Source: Oceanococcus sp041619315
GTDB lineage: Bacteria; Pseudomonadota; Gammaproteobacteria; Nevskiales; Oceanococcaceae
DNA: 17,358 nucleotides
Assembly (NCBI GenBank): GCA_041619315.1
Contig: JBFKEC010000032.1
Span: 1-17,358, forward strand
Reading direction: 5' to 3'
In this document: in pieces, positions 7,442-14,586 of the stretch
Position numbering within the stretch: the stretch's first letter is position 1
Layout of the letters: each line of letters starts with the position of its first letter
Notes under the pieces: generated by a model
The model's database searches: none
Told to the model about the DNA's origin: nothing
What the model saw: the letters and a program-made list of their open reading frames with translations, nothing else
Program-made: the position numbers and the translations under genes

Positions 7442-8278
7442 ATGGCAGGGCGGCTGGTGCTGGTGGGAACACCCATAGGCAATCTGGAAGATATCAGTCC
7501 GCGTGCGTTGCGCGCGTTGAGTGAGGCTGATCGGATACTCGCAGAAGACACACGGCACAGTGTCCGCTTGCTGCGTCATTTTGGGATCAATACGCCGCTC
7601 AGTGCCTGGCATGCTCACAATGAGAATGATCCAGGGCGCCTGGACGGCGTGATCAAGGCGCTGAATGAGGGGGCCACACTGGCCCTGATCAGTGATGCCG
7701 GCATGCCGCTGATTGCCGACCCGGGCTACAGTCTGGTGCGCGCAGCCCGCGCCGCCGGTTGCCAGATTGATTGCGTGCCCGGGCCAACCGCGCTGACCAT
7801 GGCGCTGGTCCTCTCCGGTTTGCCGACAGAGCGCTTTGTTTTCGAAGGTTTTCTGCCGGCCAAAGCGGTTGCGCGGCGTGGGCGTTTGCAGAGCTTGAGG
7901 CGCGAAACGCGTACGCTGGTGTTGTATGAATCGCCGCATCGGCTGCGGGCCAGTCTGGCGGATGTCGCCAGCGAGTTGGGTTCGCAGCGTCGCGTTTGCG
8001 TGGCGCGTGAGCTGACCAAGCGTTTCGAGTCCGTTCAGGTTGGCAGCGCGGAGGAAATGGCCGCCTGGGCAGCAGATCCCGGCGAGCAGGGCCGCGGCGA
8101 GTTCGTGCTGGTGATCGAAGGGTTCGACGAGGTCGAGGATGCGTCGGCGCTGGACGCACGTCAGGTGTTGTATGCGCTGCTCGACGAACTGCCTGCGCGC
8201 AAGGCCGCCAAGCTCACCGCCAGGCTTTGCGGGGGCAAGGCCAACACCTATTACCAGTGGGCCCTGGAGCGAGATTGA
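7442..8278 (+). CDS. rsmI: 16S rRNA 2'-O-ribose C1402 methyltransferase RsmI
   Basis: RsmI methylates the ribose of C1402 in the decoding centre of 16S rRNA using S-adenosylmethionine. The 278-aa protein has the tetrapyrrole-methylase fold with the expected motifs: VGTPIGNLEDIS at the N-terminus (8-19), AEDTRH (34-39), SDAGMP (84-89), PGPTA (113-117) and YESPHRL around residue 160-166. A C-terminal part rich in Ala and Lys (ARKAAKLTARL) is also typical. ATG 7442 is preceded by AAGGA at 7427-7431. It is divergent from lpoA and directly upstream of rnpB, a conserved gammaproteobacterial arrangement. Confidence 0.96.
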   Translation: MAGRLVLVGTPIGNLEDISPRALRALSEADRILAEDTRHSVRLLRHFGINTPLSAWHAHNENDPGRLDGVIKALNEGATLALISDAGMPLIADPGYSLVRAARAAGCQIDCVPGPTALTMALVLSGLPTERFVFEGFLPAKAVARRGRLQSLRRETRTLVLYESPHRLRASLADVASELGSQRRVCVARELTKRFESVQVGSAEEMAAWAADPGEQGRGEFVLVIEGFDEVEDASALDARQVLYALLDELPARKAAKLTARLCGGKANTYYQWALERD

Positions 8279-8302
8279 ATCCCGCTGGCCTGTCGCTTGG
8301 CC

Positions 8303-8308
8303 TACAAT
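8303..8308 (+). promoter_or_regulatory. -10 box of the rnpB promoter
   Basis: TACAAT lies 6 nt before the predicted 5' end of RNase P RNA at 8315. No good -35 hexamer is seen at 16-18 nt spacing; TTGAAT at 8275-8280 is too far upstream. Confidence 0.55.
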
Positions 8309-8314
8309 GCGCAC

Positions 8315-8662
<348 letters not shown>

Positions 8663-8686
8663 ATTAATAAGCCGCTGCTGAAAAAG

Positions 8687-8716
8687 TTCAACATTTTTGG
8701 CGTATTCGGCTAGAAT
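8687..8716 (+). promoter_or_regulatory. Candidate sigma-70 promoter between rnpB and pckA
   Basis: TTCAAC (8687-8692) and TAGAAT (8711-8716) are separated by 18 nt. Initiation near 8723 would give either a short transcript ending at the 8872-8901 terminator or, with read-through, a leader of about 200 nt for pckA. An imperfect inverted repeat GGTGGGGAA/TTCCCACC at 8731-8749 lies just downstream of the predicted start. Confidence 0.45.
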
Positions 8717-8776
8717 GCCCGGTTCCATACGGTGGGGAATGTTCCCACCTTGTCCGCGTCAACACGGCTTGTGCAT

Positions 8777-8860
8777 GTGAAAAAGATCGCCTCAAAAAAG
8801 ACGATATCAATAACTGCGCTGGCCGAAATGCGTCCGCAGAATACCGACGTTCGACGCTAG
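8777..8860 (+). CDS. Possible 27-codon small ORF
   Basis: A GTG-started frame encodes a Lys/Ile/Thr/Ser-rich N-terminal half (KKIASKKTISIT) and a more polar end, stopping with TAG just before the terminator at 8872. It lies inside the predicted short transcript from the 8711 promoter. Against it: no Shine-Dalgarno match, a non-ATG start and no known family. It may be a leader peptide, a chance frame or part of a non-coding RNA. Confidence 0.15.
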   Translation: MKKIASKKTISITALAEMRPQNTDVRR

Positions 8861-8871
8861 ACATACTCCCT

Positions 8872-8901
8872 CGCCAGGCTATTGCCTGGCGTTTTCATTT
8901 T
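8872..8901 (+). terminator. Rho-independent terminator upstream of pckA
   Basis: CGCCAGGC (8872-8879) pairs perfectly with GCCTGGCG (8884-8891) over a TATT loop, followed by TTTTCATTTT. It may end the rnpB precursor, a short transcript from the 8711 promoter, or act as an attenuator for pckA, whose ATG is 22 nt beyond it. The only upstream sequence able to compete for the left arm is a 5-nt CTGGC (8819-8823), which is weak for an antiterminator. Confidence 0.8.
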
Positions 8902-8923
8902 GGTTACACGAGCGCAGAAACTT

Positions 8924-10582
8924 ATGGGAATCGCCGAGCAACTGGAACAGCAACTGGGTCTGTCCAATGTCACCTTTAAACACGGCCTGACCAAGCAGGA
9001 ACTGTTTCATGAGGCCATCGCCAACGACCGTGGTCGTGTGCGTATTGATGGCCCGGATGACGAGCAGAAAGCGTTTCCGACCAAACTGGGCGTGCATGGC
9101 CCACTGATCTTCTACACCGAGCCGACCTGCACCGGTCGACCAGTACAGGACACGTTTGCCGTGGCCTGGCCGGAGATTGAAGACAAGGTTTGGTGGAAGA
9201 ACGACTTCAAGAAGTTTGATCCGAGCAAGATTGATGCGCTGTTTGGGCGTGTCATTGATCACCTCAATGCCAAGGGTGGCCATCTGTACGTCAAGGATCA
9301 GTACTCCGGTTGGATTTCCAGCTACGCCATTCCGTTGCGCTTCATTGGTGAGTACGCCACCCACGCGATGTTCATCGAGAACATGTTTGTTGACCAGGTC
9401 GACGGCGTGGAAAACGAAGACGACAAGCGCTGGACCATCATCAATGTGCCCAGCTTCCGCTGCGACCCTGAGCGTGATGGCACCGCATCTGATCGTGCCG
9501 TGATCCTGGACTTCCGCAACCGCCGTGTGATGGTGCTGGGTCGTGCGGATTACTGCGGGATCAACAAGAAAGCCATCTTCACGGTGATGAATTACCTGTT
9601 GCCCGAGCGTGGTGAAATGCCCATGCATTCCTCGGCCAATATTGGCAAGGACGGCCATTCGGCGATTCTGTTCGGTCTGTCCGGCACCGGCAAAACCACC
9701 CTGTCAGCTGACCCCGAGCGGTTGCTGATCGGTGATGATGAGCACGCCTGGACGTCCGAAGGCGTGTCCAACTTCGAAGGGGGTTGCTACGCCAAGCTGA
9801 TCGACCTGAACAAAGATGCCGAGCCGGTTATCGCCGCTGCGCTGTCGATGCCGGGCACCCTGATCGAGAACGTGCCGCCGCTGCCGGGTATTGCTCTGGA
9901 AGACACCGATCCGCAGGAACTGGATCTGACCGATCAGACGATCACCGAAAACACGCGCTTTTCCTACCCGCTGGCCTGCAATCCGGGGGTTGCCGAAGGT
10001 GCCCGCGGCCCGCATCCCAACACCCTGGTGTTCCTGACCGCCGATGCCTTCGGTGTGTTGCCACCGGTGTCGATCCTTGATGAGGACGAAGTCATTTACC
10101 ACTTCGTATCCGGGTTTACCGCCAAGTTGGCGGGCACCGAAGTGGGAATCACCGAGCCCAAGGCTGCGTTCTCGGCCTGTTTCGGCGCGCCGTTCATGGC
10201 CCACAAGCCTTCGGTTTACGCAAAATTGCTGGCCGAAAAAGTCAAACAGCACAAGACCCGCTGCATCCTGCTCAATACGGGCTGGACCGGTGGCGGTTAT
10301 GGTGATGGACAGCGCATTTCGATCAAGGCGACCCGTGCCATGCTGAACGCAGCGTTGGCCGGTGATCTGCATGCCGAGAGCATGGAATACGACGTGCATC
10401 CGATATTCGGTCTGAAAATGCCCAAATCCTGCCCGGGTGTGGACGCCGAACTGCTCAACCCCAAGAACGGTTGGGCCGATGCTGAGCTGTACGATGCCAA
10501 GGCCAATGAGCTCAAGGCCATGTTCAAGAAGAACTTCGACAAGAAAGGCTTCGGCGAACTGGGTATCAAGCCGGCAATGTAA
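8924..10582 (+). CDS. pckA: Phosphoenolpyruvate carboxykinase (ATP)
   Basis: PckA converts oxaloacetate plus ATP to phosphoenolpyruvate and CO2, the entry step of gluconeogenesis. The 552-aa protein has the kinase-1a P-loop GLSGTGKT (251-258), the metal-binding IGDDEHAW (269-276), ENTRFSYPL with the PEP/ATP-contacting R345, and Y210, K216 and H235 at the positions of E. coli Y207, K213 and H232. FLTADAFGVLPPVS, FVSGFTAKLAGTE and LLNTGWTGGGYGDG are further signatures. The N-terminal substrate loop reads TGRPVQDTF where E. coli has TGRSPKDK; the arginine (R72) is kept. ATG 8924 is chosen because an in-frame ATG at 8882 sits inside the terminator hairpin; the Shine-Dalgarno is weak (GAG about 11 nt upstream). 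The gene stands alone between rnpB and a tRNA. Confidence 0.95.
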   Translation: MGIAEQLEQQLGLSNVTFKHGLTKQELFHEAIANDRGRVRIDGPDDEQKAFPTKLGVHGPLIFYTEPTCTGRPVQDTFAVAWPEIEDKVWWKNDFKKFDPSKIDALFGRVIDHLNAKGGHLYVKDQYSGWISSYAIPLRFIGEYATHAMFIENMFVDQVDGVENEDDKRWTIINVPSFRCDPERDGTASDRAVILDFRNRRVMVLGRADYCGINKKAIFTVMNYLLPERGEMPMHSSANIGKDGHSAILFGLSGTGKTTLSADPERLLIGDDEHAWTSEGVSNFEGGCYAKLIDLNKDAEPVIAAALSMPGTLIENVPPLPGIALEDTDPQELDLTDQTITENTRFSYPLACNPGVAEGARGPHPNTLVFLTADAFGVLPPVSILDEDEVIYHFVSGFTAKLAGTEVGITEPKAAFSACFGAPFMAHKPSVYAKLLAEKVKQHKTRCILLNTGWTGGGYGDGQRISIKATRAMLNAALAGDLHAESMEYDVHPIFGLKMPKSCPGVDAELLNPKNGWADAELYDAKANELKAMFKKNFDKKGFGELGIKPAM

Positions 10583-10598
10583 GTATTGGCGCTGGGAC

Positions 10599-10627
10599 TT
10601 GTCTTTGTGACGCCCAGCGGCTAAATT
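10599..10627 (+). promoter_or_regulatory. Candidate promoter of the tRNA-Val gene
   Basis: TTGTCT (10599-10604) and TAAATT (10622-10627) are separated by 17 nt, giving a start near 10634 and a 26-nt tRNA 5' leader. The -35 overlaps a GC-rich inverted repeat (CGCTGGG / CCCAGCG) that may be a weak end of pckA transcription. Confidence 0.45.
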
Positions 10628-10659
10628 ACGCGGCTGCGCGAAAATGCGTGGCCCGATTT

Positions 10660-10734
10660 GGGCGGCTAGCTCAGGGGTAGAGCACTGCTTTCACACGGCA
10701 GGGGTCACAAGTTCAAATCTTGTGCCGCCCACCA
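10660..10734 (+). tRNA. tRNA-Val (anticodon CAC)
   Basis: The acceptor arms GGGCGGC (10660-10666) and GCCGCCC (10724-10730) pair fully, and ACCA is encoded at 10731-10734. The D arm is GCTC/GAGC with the loop AGGGGTA, the anticodon arm is CTGCT/GGCAG with loop TTCACAC (anticodon CAC, reading GTG), and the T arm is ACAAG/CTTGT with loop TTCAAAT. All invariant positions expected for elongator tRNAs are in place. It has its own promoter and terminator. Confidence 0.96.
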
Positions 10735-10740
10735 AATCAT

Positions 10741-10773
10741 AAAAACGGCGCCTTCACGGCGCCGTTTTTGTTT
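10741..10773 (+). terminator. Strong rho-independent terminator after tRNA-Val
   Basis: AAAAACGGCGCC (10741-10752) pairs perfectly over 12 bp with GGCGCCGTTTTT (10758-10769), with a 5-nt TTCAC loop and a following GTTT. The symmetrical A and T runs would let it work in both directions. The thioesterase start codon is about 27 nt downstream. Confidence 0.9.
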
Positions 10774-10800
10774 GCAGGCGTGATCAACCCGGAGCACATG

Positions 10801-11220
10801 ATGTGGCAAACAACCCCGACACTGGAAGGTCTCAATGCTCAGTCCAAAGGGACGATTCTCGAGCAGGTGGATATCCAATTTATCGAAATCGGTGAGGATT
10901 TCCTGCGGGCCAGCATGCCGGTGGATGAACGCACGTTCCAGCCGTTTCGCCTGTTGCATGGTGGTGCCTCGGTGGTGTTGGCCGAAACCATCGGCTCGAC
11001 GGCTGCGAATCTGTGCCTGAACCCCAAGACGCACTATGCGGTGGGTCTGGATATCAACGCCAATCATGTGCGCGCGGCGACCAGTGGGCGTGTGACTGCA
11101 ACCACGCGTGCTGTCCATGTCGGCCGTACTACCCAGGTCTGGGCAATTGAGATTGTCGACGATCAAGATCGTATGGTCTGTGTCAGTCGCCTGACCATGG
11201 CGGTGGTCGAACGCCGCTGA
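10801..11220 (+). CDS. Hotdog-fold acyl-CoA thioesterase, MenI/YdiI-like
   Basis: A 139-aa PaaI-type hotdog thioesterase that hydrolyses an acyl- or aroyl-CoA thioester. It aligns along its full length with E. coli YdiI/MenI (1,4-dihydroxy-2-naphthoyl-CoA hydrolase): MPVDERT, QPFRLLHGGASVVLAETIGS and LDINANHVR. The catalytic glutamate is E62 and the preceding HGG (53-55) forms the oxyanion region. Whether the substrate is DHNA-CoA (menaquinone synthesis) or another CoA ester cannot be decided, since no men genes are in view and the family is promiscuous. GGAG at 10791-10794 favours ATG 10801 (6-nt spacing), but ATG 10798, one codon earlier, would match the length of YdiI exactly. No promoter fits between the tRNA terminator and the start. 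It converges on the kinase gene with 16 nt between stops. Confidence 0.85.
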   Translation: MWQTTPTLEGLNAQSKGTILEQVDIQFIEIGEDFLRASMPVDERTFQPFRLLHGGASVVLAETIGSTAANLCLNPKTHYAVGLDINANHVRAATSGRVTATTRAVHVGRTTQVWAIEIVDDQDRMVCVSRLTMAVVERR

Positions 11221-11236
11221 AGCCGCGGCTGTGGGC

Positions 11237-13891
11237 TTACAACTCGGGACTGCGGTTTTTCAGCGCCTGGACCACCGCACTGTCGTGCCCATAGCGCAGC
11301 TGCGCCGTTATCAGGGCGTCGTGGGTTAGCTTGCGGGCCTGTTGCGCCTGATCCTCCAGGGCCAGTGCTCTGGCCATTTTCAGCTGGCTGGCCAAGGTCT
11401 GCCAGTGGTCCGCACCCTGAGTTGCACGGCGCAGGTCCAGCGCCTGTTGCCAGTGATCCAGGGCGCCGGCATCGTGCAGCAGTGCCTGGGCCCATTTTTC
11501 ATGGATGAAAGCGCGTACGGAATCAGCGGTAGAGCTACTGTCCTGAATGCTCTCGAGCAGGGCATGAAAATCGTTATCCGCTGTGCGCTGCCCATTTTCC
11601 AACGCGGTGGCGCTCAGCGCCACGGCTTGTGCCCGCGCGTGCAATAGCGACGTGGTGCCATCAAGCGCACTGCAGCAACGCTCTAGCGCTTGCCCGGCCT
11701 GTTTGAACTGGCCCAGTTCCAGATACAGATCTGCCAGATAGCTGGTGATGCCGACATGCAATGGTGAGCCGACACCGACGAAATCCCGGGTCATGCTTTC
11801 GGCATCACGCATCATCGGCAGGGCCGCCTCATAGTCACCGAGCTGCCAATAGACTTCGGCCAGATTCTTTTTCAGCGCGGCCAGTGCCGCCGACGGCCCG
11901 AAAAGCCGGGTGCGCAGTTCGTGGGCCTGCTGAAGACGAGCCTGAGCGGTTGCCAGGTCGCCTCTGCGCAATGCGGCCAGGCCCCAGTTGTTGAGCAGGT
12001 TGAGCGCGTCCGGCGATTCGGTCTGGCCACTTTGGGTCCAGTAGCTCCAGGCTTGCTCAAATGCAGCGCTGGCTTCGTCCAGACGTCCGGCGTAGAAATA
12101 GTTTGTCGCCAGGTTGGTGGCCAGAATTGCGGTGACCGTGCTTTTTTCGCCAGCCACGTCGAGCTGTTGCTCGAGCGTCTGGGTTAGCACTTCAATGGCC
12201 TGGTCGATCTTGCCCTGTGAGCGCAGCAACTGCGCCTGCAGTGAGGCCGAGTCAATCAGTCCATAGCGCCAGCGCACCGGGTCGGTACGCATCACGCTCA
12301 GCGCTTGTTCCAGGTATTGCGCCGCCTCATCGGTGTTGCCGGTGCGAAACAGAGTCTGGGCCAGATCCAGGCGGGCCTCGACCATGGGCAAGGCGTCGGC
12401 TGAACTCTGTTCGGCCAGACTCAGGGCTTCGCGCAGTACCGGCTCGGCGTGGATGTAGTCATTGTTAATGAAATACAGCTGACCAAAGCCTGCCAGCAGT
12501 TGTGCAGCGCTAATGGGATCGTCGGCGTACACCTGGCGGATGTCATTGATGCTGTTTTCGAACAGGTCCAGGTTTGTCAGTTCCTGTTCATCCGACTGAC
12601 TGGCGTGCAGCAACTGAAACAGAGAACTGCGCACGGCATGTGCCCGTTCTGCCGAGCGCAGCGCGGCATCACGTTCAGCGGCAATCTGATGAGCCTGAAA
12701 CTGGCTCAGGGCCAGGCCGGCGACCAATGCCGTGGTGAGCGTTGCGGCAGTGGCGCTTTGCCACGGGTTGCGACGTACAAAGCGCCACGCACGTTGCGCC
12801 AGGCTGTGTCCGCTGGCCTGGATTGGGCGATACTCCAGATAGGCCTGAATGTCGGCGGCTAGCGCATCGACACTGGGATAGCGCAGAGCCGGATCGCGGG
12901 CCATGGCTTTTTGCACGATGTGGTTGAGATCGCCACTCAGGACACGGGCCGGGATGGGGGCGCCCTCGGCCATGGCGAAGCTGGCAAGGTTGGGCGGTTC
13001 ATCATCCAGGATGCGTTCGATGGCCACCGGCAGGCTGGCTTTGTCCAGGCCCCAGGGCGCGCGGTGGGTGAGCATGAAATGCAGCAGCCCGCCAAGGCCA
13101 TAGATATCGGTGGCCACCGACACCGGCGCATGCTCGATCTGTTCCGGCGCAGCGTAGCTCGGCGTGAACAGTACTTGTGTGGTTTCCAGATCGTCGGGGT
13201 TGTCGAGCAGTCGTCCGATCCCGAAATCCAGCAGCTTGGGTTCACCATCGCTGGCAATGCGCACATTGCCGGGTTTGAGGTCACGGTGCACGATCAGCTG
13301 GGCATGCGCATGGCGCACCGCTGTGCAGATTTTCAGAAACAGCTGCAGGCGTTGCTGCAGATTCAGTTTGGTGCTGTGGCAGGCTTCGCTCAGGCTGCTT
13401 CCAGCGACGTATTCGACCACGGTATAGGCCTGCCCGTGGGCCGTGGTGCCGCCATCCAGGAAGTGCGCAATGTTGGGCTGGCTAAGCCGGTTCAGCAATT
13501 GGCGCTCGCGCTTGAACTGGCGGCCTAAACTGCCGTTACGCAGCAGCTTCAACGCGCCGAGTTGCTGGAAGTCGCGGCTGTCACGGCTGGCCAGATAGAC
13601 CTCGCTGGTGCCGCCATGGGCCAGTGGCCGCAGAATCAGCCAGTCATTCACGCGCTGCCCTTCATCCAGGGTGTAGGGCTTGTTCAGGATCGGCGCCGGC
13701 GGTTCGAGGAAATCTTCGGCATCGTTGAGTGAGCGCGACCAGCCCAGGGCATGTTCAAGCAGCCTGGGCTGGTTGTGCAGCTGTGCCTTGAGGTGGCGTT
13801 CGCGCTGATCTTCAGGCAAGTCGGCAATCGCATCGAACGTGCTTTCGAGTACGCGCCATTCCTCAGGGTTCAGCGAGGCTGCCGGGGCCAT
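11237..13891 (-). CDS. Membrane Ser/Thr protein kinase with C-terminal TPR region
   Basis: An 884-aa Hanks-type kinase that phosphorylates Ser/Thr on protein targets. Residues 1-65 form a helical N-terminal segment common in this kinase group. The kinase domain spans about 84-355: a degenerate glycine loop AHGGTSEVYL (91-100), the ATP lysine K115, helix-C E129, catalytic HRDLKPGN (202-209), DFG (222-224) and APE (248-250). All catalytic residues are present, so it should be active. After an Arg-rich stretch (367-374) a single membrane helix lies at about 377-396. Residues about 440-860 consist of repeated helical pairs of TPR type, which would be periplasmic. It is divergent from the ECF sigma gene with about 81 nt between starts, so the sigma is its most likely substrate. 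The start is supported by family length; the Shine-Dalgarno (GGAT) is weak. Confidence 0.92.
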   Translation of the reverse strand: MAPAASLNPEEWRVLESTFDAIADLPEDQRERHLKAQLHNQPRLLEHALGWSRSLNDAEDFLEPPAPILNKPYTLDEGQRVNDWLILRPLAHGGTSEVYLASRDSRDFQQLGALKLLRNGSLGRQFKRERQLLNRLSQPNIAHFLDGGTTAHGQAYTVVEYVAGSSLSEACHSTKLNLQQRLQLFLKICTAVRHAHAQLIVHRDLKPGNVRIASDGEPKLLDFGIGRLLDNPDDLETTQVLFTPSYAAPEQIEHAPVSVATDIYGLGGLLHFMLTHRAPWGLDKASLPVAIERILDDEPPNLASFAMAEGAPIPARVLSGDLNHIVQKAMARDPALRYPSVDALAADIQAYLEYRPIQASGHSLAQRAWRFVRRNPWQSATAATLTTALVAGLALSQFQAHQIAAERDAALRSAERAHAVRSSLFQLLHASQSDEQELTNLDLFENSINDIRQVYADDPISAAQLLAGFGQLYFINNDYIHAEPVLREALSLAEQSSADALPMVEARLDLAQTLFRTGNTDEAAQYLEQALSVMRTDPVRWRYGLIDSASLQAQLLRSQGKIDQAIEVLTQTLEQQLDVAGEKSTVTAILATNLATNYFYAGRLDEASAAFEQAWSYWTQSGQTESPDALNLLNNWGLAALRRGDLATAQARLQQAHELRTRLFGPSAALAALKKNLAEVYWQLGDYEAALPMMRDAESMTRDFVGVGSPLHVGITSYLADLYLELGQFKQAGQALERCCSALDGTTSLLHARAQAVALSATALENGQRTADNDFHALLESIQDSSSTADSVRAFIHEKWAQALLHDAGALDHWQQALDLRRATQGADHWQTLASQLKMARALALEDQAQQARKLTHDALITAQLRYGHDSAVVQALKNRSPEL

Positions 13892-13972
13892 GATGTTGAT
13901 CCAGTTCGCATTAATTCTGAGTACGAGATGCTAGCATTGAGCGGACATCCCAACCGATGCATTGATCACTCC
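13892..13972. promoter_or_regulatory. Divergent control region between kinase and sigma genes
   Basis: This 81-nt interval must contain the promoters of both the kinase (minus) and the sigma factor (plus), unless they overlap coding sequence. A TTGATC at 13896-13901 and a TAGCAT at 13932-13937 are present on the plus strand, but not at a standard spacing. No strong sigma-70 promoter or clear operator is seen, which would be compatible with autoregulation by the ECF sigma. Confidence 0.4.
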
Positions 13973-14503
13973 ATGGATCAGCCTGGCCCGCCTGTAGAAC
14001 TACAGGACATGACGCGACAGCTGTATGCCGAGCTTAAAGGGCTGGCCGCCACTTTGCGGCGCCAGCATCGGGTTGGCGACACCATGAACACCACCGCGCT
14101 GGTTGGTGAGGCGTATCTGAAGCTGCGTAACTCCGGGCAATGGGAGAGTCGCCAGCATTTTTTGCGTGTGGCAGCCCACGCTATTCGTCAGGTCCTGGTC
14201 GACGAAGCACGTTACTGGCTGACCGCCAAGCGTCAGGCCGCGACTTCGGCGGTGAGTCTGGACGATACCCACGAGATCGGTGAGGTTGTGAGTGACGAGT
14301 TTCTGGTCGATCTGGATCAGGCCCTGACGCAGCTTGAAAGCTTCAATCCGCGTCTGGCTACACTGGTTGAATGTCGTTACTTCGCAGGCTATTCCGACGA
14401 AGATATTGTGGGCTTGCTCGACATCACGCCGCGCACGCTCAGGCGCGACTGGGTCAAGGCCAAAGCCTGGCTGCATCACGTATTGGGTGAAAAAATCAGC
14501 TAA
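13973..14503 (+). CDS. ECF-type RNA polymerase sigma factor, kinase-partnered (ECF43/TIGR02999-like)
   Basis: A 176-aa alternative sigma factor. Region 2 runs from about residue 17 (YAELKGLAATLRRQ) through TTALVGEAYLKL and HFLRVAAHAIRQVLVDEARYW. Region 4 is at about 115-170, with LESFNPRLATLVECRYFAGYSDEDI and ITPRTLRRDWVKAKAWL carrying the helix-turn-helix. The DAED acidic motif of region 2.2, which normally contacts the beta' subunit, is replaced by N39-T40-T41-A42. This matches the group whose members are switched on by phosphorylation by a neighbouring Ser/Thr kinase. The N-terminus is about 10-15 residues shorter than usual for the family. Alternative starts are ATG 13928 (adds an unrelated 15 residues) and ATG 14009 (Shine-Dalgarno too close); none has a good ribosome site. 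The big lipoprotein gene follows after 83 nt on the same strand. Confidence 0.85.
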   Translation: MDQPGPPVELQDMTRQLYAELKGLAATLRRQHRVGDTMNTTALVGEAYLKLRNSGQWESRQHFLRVAAHAIRQVLVDEARYWLTAKRQAATSAVSLDDTHEIGEVVSDEFLVDLDQALTQLESFNPRLATLVECRYFAGYSDEDIVGLLDITPRTLRRDWVKAKAWLHHVLGEKIS

Positions 14504-14575
14504 GACTGTCCGCATGGACGTTGTTCATCGTACTGGGGTTATCAGGAGCCGTGACAACCACGGTTGGTTGATGAT

Positions 14576-14580
14576 GAGGA
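14576..14580 (+). promoter_or_regulatory. Ribosome binding site of the large lipoprotein
   Basis: GAGGA lies 6 nt before ATG 14587. It decides the start of the lipoprotein frame against the overlapping ATG at 14578 in another frame, which gives only a 75-aa composition-driven frame. It also favours the long signal peptide over the internal ATG at 14665. Confidence 0.6.
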
Positions 14581-14586
14581 CGTGCG

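Noticed and set aside
8731..8750. TGGGG-containing inverted repeat after rnpB as MraZ-type operator
   Set aside because: MraZ sites are direct TGGGN repeats at fixed spacing; only one copy per strand is present and mraZ is not here.
8776..8791. TGTGA half-site resembling a CRP operator upstream of pckA
   Set aside because: The second half (TCACA) is missing; only one half-site matches.
11221..11230. Perfect palindrome AGCCGCGGCT between thioesterase and kinase stops, as a terminator
   Set aside because: No loop and no T-run on either strand; too short to act as an intrinsic terminator.
12911..13528. 205-codon plus-strand frame inside the kinase gene
   Set aside because: Shadow frame over the conserved kinase domain on the other strand.
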